Positions 15,575 to 24,248 of a stretch of DNA of 64,000 nt are shown here, piece after piece (the first letter of the stretch is position 1; the number at the start of each line of letters is the position of its first letter). The notes under the pieces are model-generated. The model searched no databases. It saw nothing but the letters and a program-made list of their open reading frames with translations, and was not told the origin of the DNA. Source of the stretch: Nocardioides kribbensis (GTDB taxonomy: Bacteria > Actinomycetota > Actinomycetes > Propionibacteriales > Nocardioidaceae); contig NZ_JADCLL010000005.1 of assembly GCF_015070375.1 (NCBI RefSeq), positions 186,001-250,000 on the forward strand, in the 5' to 3' direction. The translations under genes and the position numbers were made by a program.

Positions 15575-16758
15575 GCCGGCACCCGTCGCGGCAGGGTGGC
15601 GGTGACGGCCCAGCCGCGGTCCGGGCAGGGGCCCGCCTGGCAGGTGCCGCCGAGGAGCTGGGCGCGCTCGGTCATGCCGGCGATGCCGAAGCCCGCCGGG
15701 GTGGCATCGGCGGCGCCGAGGTCGGTCGTGCGGGGGTCGGTGGTGCTGAGGTCGGTGGTGCTGGGGTCACCGTCGTCTCGCACGAGGAGGGTGAGGGTCG
15801 AGGTGTCACCGGTGAGGCGTACGTCGACCCGCGTGGCGTGGCGGGCGTGGCGCAGGGCGTTGGTCACCGCCTCCTGCGCGATCCGGTAGACCGCGGCGTC
15901 GATCGCCGCCGGCAGGCCGGCGACGTCACCGGAGACGCCGACCTCCACCCGCGGGCCGGCGGGCGAGGCCCCGGCCAGCCGCGCGAGGTCGGCGACGCCG
16001 GGCTGCGGGGCGTAGGCCACGGGCGCGTCGCTGCGCAGCACCCCCACCATGGCCCGCATCTCCGCCAGCGTGCGCGAGGCCTCCACCTCGATCACCCGCA
16101 GCGCCTCCAGCGGCGCGGAGGGGCTGGTCGCGGCGAGCGCGCGCCCGGCCTGGGCCTGCACGGCGATGGCCGAGACGTGGTGGGCCACGGTGTCGTGCAG
16201 CTCGCGCGCCAGCAGCACCCGCTCCTCCGACTTCGCCTGCGCCAGCCGCCGCTCCCGGGCGCCGTGCTGGGAGCGCACGGCCCAGCCCAGCACGATGGAG
16301 GAGACCAGCACGGCGTAGCCCCCGACCGCGTCGGCGAGCCCGGTCCAGCTGACCACCGCCGCCATCGTGGCCGGCACCAGGATGACGCCCAGACCGGCCA
16401 CCGCCTCGCGCCCCGAGCCCCACCGGACGAGCGCGTAGGGCAGCACCAGGACGTAGAGCATCGAGTAGACGTCGAGCACGGGGGCGCCGACGGCGAGCAG
16501 GCCGAGGTCGACGACCGCGATCGTGCCGAAGGTCGCCGCCACCACCGCGAAGGGGTGCGTGCGTCGCCACAGCAGCAGAGGCGCGAGCCCGAGCGTCACC
16601 ACCACCGAGAGCACCGGCGTCGCCAGGTCGGCACGCAGCGCTCCCTCCAGCAGGACGCAGACCACCACGAACGCCAGGAGCGCCCGATCGCGCCGGACGC
16701 GAGCCGGCGGGGCCGAGGGACGGGGCTCCTCCAGCAGGGAGCGCAGCGGGTTGCTCAC
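15571..16758 (-). CDS. DesK/NarX-type sensor histidine kinase
   Basis: This 395-residue membrane kinase has about five or six hydrophobic segments in the first 160 residues. The HisKA_3 box is LLARELHDTVAHHVSAIAVQ, with phospho-acceptor His in ELHD. The ATPase has N-box EAVTNALRHARHA and G-box GFGIAGM. Between N and G boxes the DDGDP motif is followed by a repeated acidic insert (STTDLSTTDPRTTDL) from a 15-bp tandem repeat. It is first in an operon with the response regulator and divergent from the ABC exporter, a common layout for drug or antimicrobial-peptide efflux control. Confidence 0.92.
   Translation of the reverse strand: MSNPLRSLLEEPRPSAPPARVRRDRALLAFVVVCVLLEGALRADLATPVLSVVVTLGLAPLLLWRRTHPFAVVAATFGTIAVVDLGLLAVGAPVLDVYSMLYVLVLPYALVRWGSGREAVAGLGVILVPATMAAVVSWTGLADAVGGYAVLVSSIVLGWAVRSQHGARERRLAQAKSEERVLLARELHDTVAHHVSAIAVQAQAGRALAATSPSAPLEALRVIEVEASRTLAEMRAMVGVLRSDAPVAYAPQPGVADLARLAGASPAGPRVEVGVSGDVAGLPAAIDAAVYRIAQEAVTNALRHARHATRVDVRLTGDTSTLTLLVRDDGDPSTTDLSTTDPRTTDLGAADATPAGFGIAGMTERAQLLGGTCQAGPCPDRGWAVTATLPRRVPA
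15720..15764. repeat. Three 15-bp tandem repeats inside the kinase gene
   Basis: Three consecutive 15-bp units (GGTCGGTSGTGCKGR-like) lie in frame in the ATPase domain, encoding repeated S/R-T-T-D-L/P pentapeptides. Because the unit is a multiple of three, copy number can change without breaking the gene. Confidence 0.75.
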
Positions 16759-16966
16759 CGGCCCAGCCTAGGGATCCGGCGCCGCGCGGGGACCGGCCGA
16801 AAGTCTGACCCGGCGCCCGGCCGAAGGCACGACGTACGCGCGGCCTCACGGCCGATGCCCCACGACCCCGCGCGCCGCCACGGTGGGGCTCTGGTCCTGC
16901 GCACCCGGCGCGGACCGTCCCAGGAGGCCACCATGCCCGCTGCACCAGACCGTGAGGGTCGAGCCC

Positions 16967-17866
16967 ATGATCACCGTTGAGTCGCTGACCAGGACGTACG
17001 CCGGCGTCACCGCCGTCGACGACGTCTCCTTCACCGCCCGGCCCGGCCGCGTCACCGGCTTCCTCGGGCCCAACGGGGCCGGCAAGTCCACCACCCTGCG
17101 GGTCGTGGTGGGCCTGACCGCGCCGACCTCGGGGTCGGCCACGATCGACGGCGTCCGCTTCGCCGACCTGCCCAACCCCGGCCGCGAGGTGGGCGTGCTC
17201 CTCGACGCCTCCGCGCAGCACGCCGGTCGCACCGGACGCGAGACTCTCGCGATAGCCGCCGCCACCATGGGCCTGCCCGGCTCCCGTGTCGCGGAGATGC
17301 TGGAGCTGGTGAGCCTGACCCCGGCCGAGGCCAGGCGGCGCGTGCGCCACTACTCCCTCGGCATGCGCCAGCGCCTTGGCATCGCGGCCGCGCTGCTGGG
17401 CGACCCCCGGGTGCTCATCCTCGACGAGCCCGCCAACGGGCTCGACCCCGCGGGCATCCGGTGGATGCGCGACCTGCTGACCGACTTCGCCGGCCGCGGC
17501 GGCACCGTGCTGCTGTCGTCGCACCTGCTGCACGAGATCGAGGTCATCGCCGACGACCTGGTCGTCATCGGCGGGGGCAGGATCGTCGCCTCCGGCACCA
17601 AGGAGGAGCTGCTCGCGGCGGCCGGCACGCTGGCCCGCTCGGCGGCGCCGCGCGAGCTGGCCCACGCACTGGAGCTGGCCGGACTGCCCAGCACGCTCGC
17701 CGGCGACGGCTCGGTGCGCACCGACGCCGACCCCTCCCAGGTCGGGGCCGTGGCCCTGGCCGCCGGCATCGCCCTCACCGAGCTCCGCTCCGCCGAGGGC
17801 GCCGGGCTCGAGGACATGTTCCTCTCCCTCACCGCCGCCACCCAACGCGAAGGAGTCGCGGCATGA
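16967..17866 (+). CDS. ABC transporter ATP-binding protein (exporter type)
   Basis: The 299-residue ATPase powers the adjacent permease. Visible motifs are Walker A GPNGAGKST (near nt 17070), signature YSLGMRQR (17355), Walker B VLILDEPANGLDP (17411) and the switch histidine in LLSSHLLHEIE. The C-terminal extension after residue 215 is typical of CcmA/DrrA-like multidrug exporters. ATG 16967 is preceded by GAGGG. The stop overlaps the permease start (ATGA). Divergence from the kinase/regulator genes suggests their control. Confidence 0.93.
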   Translation: MITVESLTRTYAGVTAVDDVSFTARPGRVTGFLGPNGAGKSTTLRVVVGLTAPTSGSATIDGVRFADLPNPGREVGVLLDASAQHAGRTGRETLAIAAATMGLPGSRVAEMLELVSLTPAEARRRVRHYSLGMRQRLGIAAALLGDPRVLILDEPANGLDPAGIRWMRDLLTDFAGRGGTVLLSSHLLHEIEVIADDLVVIGGGRIVASGTKEELLAAAGTLARSAAPRELAHALELAGLPSTLAGDGSVRTDADPSQVGAVALAAGIALTELRSAEGAGLEDMFLSLTAATQREGVAA

Positions 17867-18686
17867 GCGCCACGACCGTCACCCCCACCACCACGACCGC
17901 CCCAGGAGCCGTGCCGGGCCGCAGGCCAGCACGCCCGGTCGCGACCAGGCGGCTCGTGGTGATCGAGCTGCGCAAGATGTTCGACACCCGCTCTGGCTTC
18001 TGGCTGCTGGTCGGCATCGGCGTCCTGGCGGTGCTCGCCACCGGGGCGGTCATCGTCCTCGCCCCCGACGACGCCGTCACCTACGACAGCTTCGCGACCG
18101 CGATCGGCCTGCCCATGTCGGTGATCCTGCCGATGATCGCGATCCTGTCGGTGACCAGCGAGTGGAGCCAGCGCAGCGGGCTCACCACCTTCACCCTCGT
18201 GCCCCACCGCTCACGGGTCATCGGCGCCAAGGCGCTCGCGACCCTCGTGGTCGGGCTGGTCTCGATGGCGCTCGCCTTCGCCGTGGGCGCCGTCGGCAAC
18301 CTGGCCGGCTCAGCCCTCGCCGGCGTCGACACCGTCTGGGACGTCTCGCTCGCCGCCGCACCCCAGATCGTGCTGGGCAACCTGGTCGGCATGGCCATCG
18401 GCTTCACCCTCGGCGTCGTCCTGCGAGCCTCCGCCGCGGCGATCGTCGGCTACTTCGTGGTCTCCCTCGTCATGCCCGGGGTGCTCGAACTGCTCGGACT
18501 GGTGCGGGAGTGGTTCCTCGACCTGCAGCCGTGGATCGACTGGAACTACACGCAGGTGCAGCTCTTCGAGGGCGCCACGGACACGGCCGAGGAGTGGGCG
18601 ATGCTGGCCTCGACCACCGCGCTGTGGATCGGGCTTCCTCTCGTCATCGGGCTGGTGACGCTGCGGCGGTCAGAGGTGAAGTAGCC
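17812..18686 (+). repeat. Left copy of an 875-bp direct duplication (permease)
   Basis: This stretch covers the last 17 codons of the ATPase gene and the whole permease gene. It matches 23302-24176 with no length difference. I count about ten substitutions in the first 95 bases of the permease and three near 18609-18625. The roughly 655 bp between appear identical. The left flank here is intact and matches the operon. Confidence 0.95.
17863..18684 (+). CDS. ABC transporter permease, copy 1
   Basis: This 273-residue inner-membrane protein is the partner of the ATPase before it. After a Thr/Pro-rich cytoplasmic start (about 30 residues) come about six hydrophobic segments, for example FWLLVGIGVLAVLATGAVIV, AVTYDSFATAIGLPMSVILP and the last one near LWIGLPLVIGLVTL. 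It belongs to the ABC-2 class, probably exporting a drug, peptide or lipid. It starts at ATG overlapping the ATPase stop. A near-identical second gene lies 5.49 kb downstream. Confidence 0.9.
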   Translation: MSATTVTPTTTTAPGAVPGRRPARPVATRRLVVIELRKMFDTRSGFWLLVGIGVLAVLATGAVIVLAPDDAVTYDSFATAIGLPMSVILPMIAILSVTSEWSQRSGLTTFTLVPHRSRVIGAKALATLVVGLVSMALAFAVGAVGNLAGSALAGVDTVWDVSLAAAPQIVLGNLVGMAIGFTLGVVLRASAAAIVGYFVVSLVMPGVLELLGLVREWFLDLQPWIDWNYTQVQLFEGATDTAEEWAMLASTTALWIGLPLVIGLVTLRRSEVK

Positions 18687-18851
18687 AGCCGGAGCCGCAT
18701 TTGTCGTGGGTCCTGTACGTACTCATGACCAAGTAACCGCGGTTGCTCAAACGCGGCTGACGGTCAGGTGATGGTCTTTGCGAAGGTGCGTCTCTCCGCC
18801 CCTAAGACGCGCGGCGCCTGAGGGACGTGTCGCTTAGCGACTGACTGCTAG

Positions 18852-19931
18852 ATGTACTCGGCAGAGACGTTGGTGACGGTTCGGGTCTTGTGAAGGAGGA
18901 GAACCTCCCGGCTTAGTGGAGATGTCTAAGTCATCCGCTCGCCCAGGAGGTCCTCGTGGCCCACGCTAACGCTCGTTTGACTCTGCATGGCCGTCGTCTG
19001 CTCGTCTCCCGCGTGATTGACGACCGCAGACCTGTTGCTCACGTCGCCAAAGAACTCGGCGTCTCGCGCCAGTGCGCCCACCGCTGGATCGCCCGATTCC
19101 GCGCCGAAGGCGAGGCCGGCCTGCTCGACCGATCCTCACGACCGCACCACTGCCCACGCCGTGTCGCACCCGAGGTCGAGCAGCAAGTCCTCCAGATGCG
19201 TCGCGACGAACGCCGCGGACAGGACTGGATCGGACCCGAGCTCGGAATCCCCGCGCGCACCGTGGGCCCGATCTTGCGTCGACACCTGGTGCCGCTGCTG
19301 CACACGTGTGACCCGCTGACCGGCGAGGTCATCCGCGCGTCCAAGACCACCGCAGTGCGCTACGAACGCGACACCCCAGGCGACCTGGTCCACGTGGACG
19401 TCAAGAAGATCGGCCGAATCCCCAACGGCGGCGGATGGAAGGCACATGGTCGCGGCGAGCGCCCCAACTACAAACGCCGTGTCGGCTACGACTACGTCCA
19501 CGCCGCGGTCGACGACCACACCCGACTGGCCTACGCCGAGATCCTCACCGACGAGACCGGAGCGACCTGCGCGGCCTTCTTGACCCGCGCCGCCGACTTC
19601 TTCGCCGAGCATGGCATCAGCATCCGCCAGGTGATCAGCGACAACGCCCTGAACGACACCCGCTCGCGCGACTTCGCCGACGCCATCGACTCGATCGGCG
19701 CCCAGCACATCACCATCAAGGCTCACTGTCCATGGCAAAACGGCAAGGTCGAGCGGTTCAACCGAACCGTCCAGACCGAGTGGGCGTACCACCAGGTCTT
19801 CCTCACCAACGACGAACGCGCCACAGCACTGGCGCCCTGGCTGGACTACTACAACACTCGACGACGCCACTCAGCCATCGGAGGCCTACCCCCGATCAGC
19901 CGACTGTCATGAACCTCCCTGCCGAGTACAC
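18852..19931 (+). mobile_element. IS481-family insertion sequence
   Basis: The element is about 1.08 kb with imperfect inverted ends: left 18853-18877 (starting TGTACTCGGCAGAGACGTTG) and right 19906-19930, the complement of TGTACTCGGCAGGGAGGTTC. It carries one transposase gene whose stop lies within the right end. CTAG flanks both ends (18848-18851 and 19932-19935), giving GCTAGA on the left and CCTAGA on the right. Both fit the NCTAGN target reported for IS481 of Bordetella. The element appears intact. Confidence 0.88.
18956..19912 (+). CDS. IS481-family transposase
   Basis: This 318-residue DDE transposase starts at GTG with AGGAGG upstream. An N-terminal HTH (VAHVAKELGVSRQCAHRWIA) is followed by a linker and an rve integrase core. 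The acidic residues are the first Asp in LVHVDVKKIG, the second in QVISDNALND and the Glu in NGKVERFNRTVQTEW. The second motif reads DNAL rather than the more usual DNG, which does not remove the Asp. The frame is complete. Confidence 0.93.
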   Translation: MAHANARLTLHGRRLLVSRVIDDRRPVAHVAKELGVSRQCAHRWIARFRAEGEAGLLDRSSRPHHCPRRVAPEVEQQVLQMRRDERRGQDWIGPELGIPARTVGPILRRHLVPLLHTCDPLTGEVIRASKTTAVRYERDTPGDLVHVDVKKIGRIPNGGGWKAHGRGERPNYKRRVGYDYVHAAVDDHTRLAYAEILTDETGATCAAFLTRAADFFAEHGISIRQVISDNALNDTRSRDFADAIDSIGAQHITIKAHCPWQNGKVERFNRTVQTEWAYHQVFLTNDERATALAPWLDYYNTRRRHSAIGGLPPISRLS

Positions 19932-19936
19932 CTAGA

Positions 19937-20229
19937 ACCGCGGCGGCGGTTGGCATCGAACTGGGTGCGGTCATCTTGGACCGGTTCGATACCGAAAACA
20001 ACGCCCGTCTGCTGTAGATCGACGCCGCGGCGGCCTAAGCACCGATGAAGACCCCGGGCCCTTCATCTCTCCCGAAGACCTAGCAACTGGCTCTCCGTGC
20101 CACACGCGGGCCGCTGGCCAGGCTATTACCTGATAAAAACCACCGGGGACGCCGCCTTGGCCGCAAGCGCTGAGACCAGTCAGATTCGTTGGAGGTACAT
20201 CAACGACGAATTGGGGTTGACCGCCCTAA
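19937..20229. other. Gap between IS481 and the LCP gene
   Basis: These 293 bp have no convincing gene. A fragment reading ELGAVILDRFDTENNARLL and stop (about 19957-20016) may be the remains of a broken gene. Base composition is less GC-rich than in the surrounding chromosome. Confidence 0.4.
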
Positions 20230-21456
20230 CTAAGTACACAGACCCGCAGATGCAAGTTCATCGTCACTGGCGTTGCTCGATGCGCCTCGCCCACTGCGAT
20301 CACCCTGACCATCATTGAGACCGGGCACATTGTCAGCCGAGATCGCGCCGGTTGCAACTCCCTTACTCAAGGGCTGGTCACGGCGAACGGTCTCCCATAG
20401 ATTCTGAGCTTGGGGTAGCCATTCGACTCTACCAGGCTCCGCAGTAGAGTATTCGAATGGCACCGTAACAAATTTTACGTTATCCAGGCCGATGGAGTTG
20501 AAGCTGTACCCCAACTGTCCTAGTTGACGAAGAGATCCGAAGTCGGTCGTCAATGACGCCAACGCTGCCTTCAGGAATGAGATGACCCGAGTCGGCTTGG
20601 TAAGAGTGTCGCTGGAGACCACGCGTTGCGCCATGGCCGCAATGAAGGCCTGCTGCCTCTTGATACGCGATATGTCTGAACCGTCGCCAATATTGCGGAC
20701 TCGCACGTAATTAAGTGCCTCCTGACCGGTAAGACTGCGAGTGCCCGCCGAAATCTGAATGCCATGCTCAGGGTCGGAAATGTCTTCCGGGATGCAGACG
20801 TCGACGCCCCCGATGGCGTCGACCATGGCCGAGAAGCCGGCGAAGTCAACAACTACATAATTGTCGATTCGAATTTCCGTCAGTTGCTCAAATTGCTGGA
20901 TAGTGCAGGCGGCACCCCCAACAGAGTATGCAGCATTCCACATTGCATCTAGCTCACCTGGAATCGTGGATCCACTTTCCGAAGTACACGACGGCCGATC
21001 CACAAGAGAGTCGCGGGGGATGCTGATGCCGTATGCACTCTCGCGGTCACCCGAGAGGTGCATGAGGATTGTAGTGTCCGATCCCCCGCCGGTTTCATTG
21101 TCGATGGCGTTGTCGCCGGAGCGAGTGTCGTCGCCGAGAACTAAAATGTTGAGGGGCTCCTGCGGCGCTTCGACTTCTATCTTTTCAGGCCGGTTGGTCA
21201 GTTGACCGTCGACATCTTCTCGCGTGAACGAACTGTTCAATTCGCGATACAGCCACGCAGCGCCAAGGGCACTGACCATACCGAGCACCAGCAGAGTCGT
21301 TCCAATGACTTTGGCGACGGTGTGCCGCGTCTTGATCCGCGCGCGACGCGTCCCCACCCGAGGGTCGCCGGCACCAATCGCCGAAGGTCGGTCGCCGAGT
21401 TCCGCTGAAGCATCGTCACGTTGCCGTCTTGTGGCGCGCCGCTCAGTCACTGGCAC
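20230..21456 (-). CDS. LytR-CpsA-Psr (LCP) family cell-wall glycopolymer ligase
   Basis: This 408-residue protein attaches undecaprenyl-linked glycopolymers to peptidoglycan on the outer face of the membrane. It starts at GTG. A basic N-terminus (about 45 residues) precedes one membrane helix (VIGTTLLVLGMVSALGAAWL). The LCP domain shows the phosphate-binding signature: LNILVLGDDTR, GGGSDTTILMHLS, YGISIPRDSLV and later GGVDVCIPEDI, LTGQEALNYVRVR and DISRIKRQQAF. It ends soon after the LCP domain with no LytR_C domain, so it is a short form. The codon choice is clearly less GC-rich than in the chromosome, which fits the inserted island. Confidence 0.9.
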   Translation of the reverse strand: MPVTERRATRRQRDDASAELGDRPSAIGAGDPRVGTRRARIKTRHTVAKVIGTTLLVLGMVSALGAAWLYRELNSSFTREDVDGQLTNRPEKIEVEAPQEPLNILVLGDDTRSGDNAIDNETGGGSDTTILMHLSGDRESAYGISIPRDSLVDRPSCTSESGSTIPGELDAMWNAAYSVGGAACTIQQFEQLTEIRIDNYVVVDFAGFSAMVDAIGGVDVCIPEDISDPEHGIQISAGTRSLTGQEALNYVRVRNIGDGSDISRIKRQQAFIAAMAQRVVSSDTLTKPTRVISFLKAALASLTTDFGSLRQLGQLGYSFNSIGLDNVKFVTVPFEYSTAEPGRVEWLPQAQNLWETVRRDQPLSKGVATGAISADNVPGLNDGQGDRSGRGASSNASDDELASAGLCT

Positions 21457-22001
21457 TCATGAAACTGCCCCCGGAGGTTGCAAGACGCCGGTCGGTCCTG
21501 CGCCTGTAGCTGGAGGACGAGTCTAACCTGCGCTGGCCCGTCGAGTAGGTGCACTTAAGGTTTGCAGGGTGGTGCGCAGCAGCCCGGTCCGGCTCGGGAC
21601 TGTGCAAAGACGCTGTGAGTTGCGTCGGCGACCTCAGGTTGCTGACGCCGCAGGTCATGGCGGAGCCCAACCTAATCGCTTCCATTCCGGTGCCGACGGA
21701 CGCGGTCAAACCAGACCGCCCCGCCCGAAGCAGCGGCATCGCTACCTCACAGTACGAAGTGCGGTCCTCCCGCCCACGTACAACACGGCCTGACCCAGCG
21801 CGTTGGTCCGATGTCAATGGCTGGGTGTGACTATTGGTGACGTAGGTCTCGTGGGTGAAAATTTCGACGTGCAAGTGGATATCACTCGCATTTGCGATAC
21901 GCCTCAACGAGCCATTCGCCACGTCCAATTGAATTGTTAGGCAAACGTCGCAGGCGCATCGCAACACCCCATCCACGAAGAGAACTTAACGAAACGAGCA
22001 T
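21457..22001. other. AT-richer gap with no convincing gene
   Basis: About 545 bp separate two divergent island genes. Open frames exist on both strands, but none has coding character or a recognisable family. The gap presumably holds the LCP promoter and the promoter of the small secreted protein. Confidence 0.4.
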
Positions 22002-22037
22002 CTGCGCAAAGCCCTCATTGCCCCCGCCGCTCTGGCA

Positions 22038-22364
22038 ATGACCGGAGCCGTAATCGTCGGCAACATGCCGGCGGCCTCCGCGAACGACATGACCATCACC
22101 CTGCGAAACGGCGCGGTCGTCGGAAAATACATCGACGAGACCGACCAAATCTGTGTCAATAACGGACTGAACGCCTCCGTTGATGCATACGTTTATCTTC
22201 GTCGACCCGATGGGTCAATTCGGGCCGACGTCACCGACCCGACGGCTGGCGATGGAAAGCGCGCCTGCACCGTCAATCTGTCCATCCCCGAGGACGAGTA
22301 CGGCTGGCGAATCGAACTTCACTACGAAAGCGACATGAAGCTCTCCGACCGCTTCTACACGTGA
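22038..22364 (+). CDS. Small secreted protein, start codon uncertain
   Basis: The 108-residue frame from ATG 22038 begins in the middle of a signal peptide. Upstream in-frame codons read HLRKALIAPAALA before MTGAVIVGNMPAASAND, a complete signal sequence with its basic n-region and an ASA cleavage site. No ATG, GTG or TTG lies between the in-frame TAA (21986-21988) and 22038. CTG 22002 is the only near-start. The mature part of about 93 residues has two Cys (DQICVNN, KRACTVN), possibly a disulfide. The family is unknown. Either an unusual start is used or the start has been lost. Confidence 0.55.
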   Translation: MTGAVIVGNMPAASANDMTITLRNGAVVGKYIDETDQICVNNGLNASVDAYVYLRRPDGSIRADVTDPTAGDGKRACTVNLSIPEDEYGWRIELHYESDMKLSDRFYT

Positions 22365-22383
22365 TAACCCGGTTCGTTGAACA

Positions 22384-22419
22384 CCGTGCCCCGTCCCGCC
22401 GATGCGGGACGGGGCACGG
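22384..22419. terminator. Perfect hairpin terminator after the secreted protein gene
   Basis: A perfect 16-bp stem (CCGTGCCCCGTCCCGC and its complement) has a CGAT loop, 20 bp after the stop. There is no long T-run, as is common in actinobacteria. Confidence 0.8.
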
Positions 22420-22759
22420 CGCAATTGCCGCAGATTGTATCCGTCTGTAGTTGGTATGCCCGACAGAGCAGTCCCGAATCCAGGCGCTTGCCCTCCTGCA
22501 AAACCTACAGACGATCTGGTCGACCAATTCGCGGTCCACATTCTTTCGTGATCGCCGCGCCGGACGCCGACTCTCTAGGAGTCCCGAGGCCCACGCATGG
22601 CGGACACAGCCGCGTTGCAGCCCCGTCAAGGCCGAGCGCAACTCCTCCCCAAGACCCCAGGCCGTTGCTTCGCACGAGCACCCCAAGGTCATGGAAAACG
22701 ATGCTCACCCGACGGCGCCAAGCCGTCAGCAAGGGCCTGGAGACCTGCAGCCTCTGTTC
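22420..22759. other. Gap with no convincing gene
   Basis: About 340 bp lie between the terminator and the end of the truncated minus-strand gene. No frame here shows a recognisable product. Confidence 0.35.
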
Positions 22760-23301
22760 CTATCGGGTGTCGACCACATATTCAGCGGTCGAACCATTCT
22801 CTAGAACTTCGACGCGTTTTGGCCGCGAGTCCAGGGGACCAATACGGACCGTCACCCGTGACGCGTCCGCAGTGCACAAGCCTCCTTTACTGCGCGCCAC
22901 GACCACAATTCTTACGACGTTAGCGGTGCTACTCGACGTGGCTATGGCGCCACACGCCGAACTGTAGCTCGCGGAGCTAACGAACTCGAGGCGCCCAGTA
23001 GAGCCATCCCAGTGCGCTCGCGTAACGGTTACTCCGCTTTTGTCGAAAACAAGTCCGGGTTCCACAGCGACTCCGCTGATCACATCGGCCTGCACCTTTT
23101 CTTCGCCCGAGGAAGCTACTTGGCCTTGACCGGGAACCCCGGACGTCAGTTGATAAGCTGAACCGGAGACGACCGCTGCAGCAAGTAGGGCGCCGCATGC
23201 CAGAAGGTTGCGGTGCCGTGTGGAGCGACGGGAGAGGCGGAGCACTTCTTCCAGGGGCGGCGAACTCACCGGCGACTCGATCAACGCGTCACGCCATGCG
23301 C
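22760..23301 (-). pseudogene. Membrane-anchored protein truncated at the duplication junction
   Basis: The minus-strand frame reads inward from the junction: RAWRDALIESPVSSPPLEEV, then one helix (NLLACGALLAAAVVSGSAYQ) and an extracellular domain of about 125 residues ending ENGSTAEYVVDTR. The organisation (short cytoplasmic part, single helix, outside domain) resembles small actinobacterial anchored proteins. The start codon now available, in the antisense of the permease duplication (23335), gives a foreign MGGGGEGEEHV start. The native N-terminus was therefore lost at 23301/23302. The function is unknown. Confidence 0.6.
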
Positions 23302-24176
23302 GGACATGTTCCTCTCCCTCACCGCCGCCACCCAACGCGAAGGAGTCGCGGCATGAGCGCCACGACCGTCACCCCGACCACCACGCCCGCCCCGGGGGCC
23401 GTGCTGGGCCGCAGGACTACGCGCCCGGTCCCGACCAGGCGGCTCGTGGTGATCGAGCTGCGCAAGATGTTCGACACCCGCTCTGGCTTCTGGCTGCTGG
23501 TCGGCATCGGCGTCCTGGCGGTGCTCGCCACCGGGGCGGTCATCGTCCTCGCCCCCGACGACGCCGTCACCTACGACAGCTTCGCGACCGCGATCGGCCT
23601 GCCCATGTCGGTGATCCTGCCGATGATCGCGATCCTGTCGGTGACCAGCGAGTGGAGCCAGCGCAGCGGGCTCACCACCTTCACCCTCGTGCCCCACCGC
23701 TCACGGGTCATCGGCGCCAAGGCGCTCGCGACCCTCGTGGTCGGGCTGGTCTCGATGGCGCTCGCCTTCGCCGTGGGCGCCGTCGGCAACCTGGCCGGCT
23801 CAGCCCTCGCCGGCGTCGACACCGTCTGGGACGTCTCGCTCGCCGCCGCACCCCAGATCGTGCTGGGCAACCTGGTCGGCATGGCCATCGGCTTCACCCT
23901 CGGCGTCGTCCTGCGAGCCTCCGCCGCGGCGATCGTCGGCTACTTCGTGGTCTCCCTCGTCATGCCCGGGGTGCTCGAACTGCTCGGACTGGTGCGGGAG
24001 TGGTTCCTCGACCTGCAGCCGTGGATCGACTGGAACTACACGCAGGTGCAGCTCTTCGAGGGCGCCACGGACACGGCCGAGGAGTGGGCGATGCTGGCCT
24101 CGACCACAGCGCTGTGGATCGTGCTGCCTCTCGTCATCGGGCTGGTGACGCTGCGGCGGTCAGAGGTGAAGTAGCC
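23302..24176 (+). repeat. Right copy of the 875-bp direct duplication
   Basis: This matches 17812-18686, offset 5490 bp. Its left edge begins in mid-ATPase (last 17 codons only) and abuts an unrelated gene. Its right flank runs on into yaeQ. The differences from copy 1 are clustered at the two ends, leaving a long identical centre. Confidence 0.95.
23353..24174 (+). CDS. ABC transporter permease, copy 2
   Basis: This 273-residue protein is nearly identical to copy 1. The differences are a few residues in the Thr/Pro-rich start (PAPGAVLGRRTTRPVPTRR) and one near the C-terminus (ALWIVLPLVIG instead of ALWIGLPLVIG). It has the same predicted membrane helices. Only the last 17 codons of an ATPase gene precede it, so it has no cognate ATPase of its own and probably no native promoter. 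Confidence 0.88.
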   Translation: MSATTVTPTTTPAPGAVLGRRTTRPVPTRRLVVIELRKMFDTRSGFWLLVGIGVLAVLATGAVIVLAPDDAVTYDSFATAIGLPMSVILPMIAILSVTSEWSQRSGLTTFTLVPHRSRVIGAKALATLVVGLVSMALAFAVGAVGNLAGSALAGVDTVWDVSLAAAPQIVLGNLVGMAIGFTLGVVLRASAAAIVGYFVVSLVMPGVLELLGLVREWFLDLQPWIDWNYTQVQLFEGATDTAEEWAMLASTTALWIVLPLVIGLVTLRRSEVK

Positions 24177-24248
24177 CGTCGAGGGGGCGGTGTCCCAGGC
24201 CCTGCGGGCGGCGCGAGAGGTGCCCGTTCCCGGACTAGGCTGAGCCCC

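Noticed and set aside
21549-21830. Open frame on the + strand in the island gap
   Set aside because: No ribosome site, no recognisable family, and equally long frames on the other strand.
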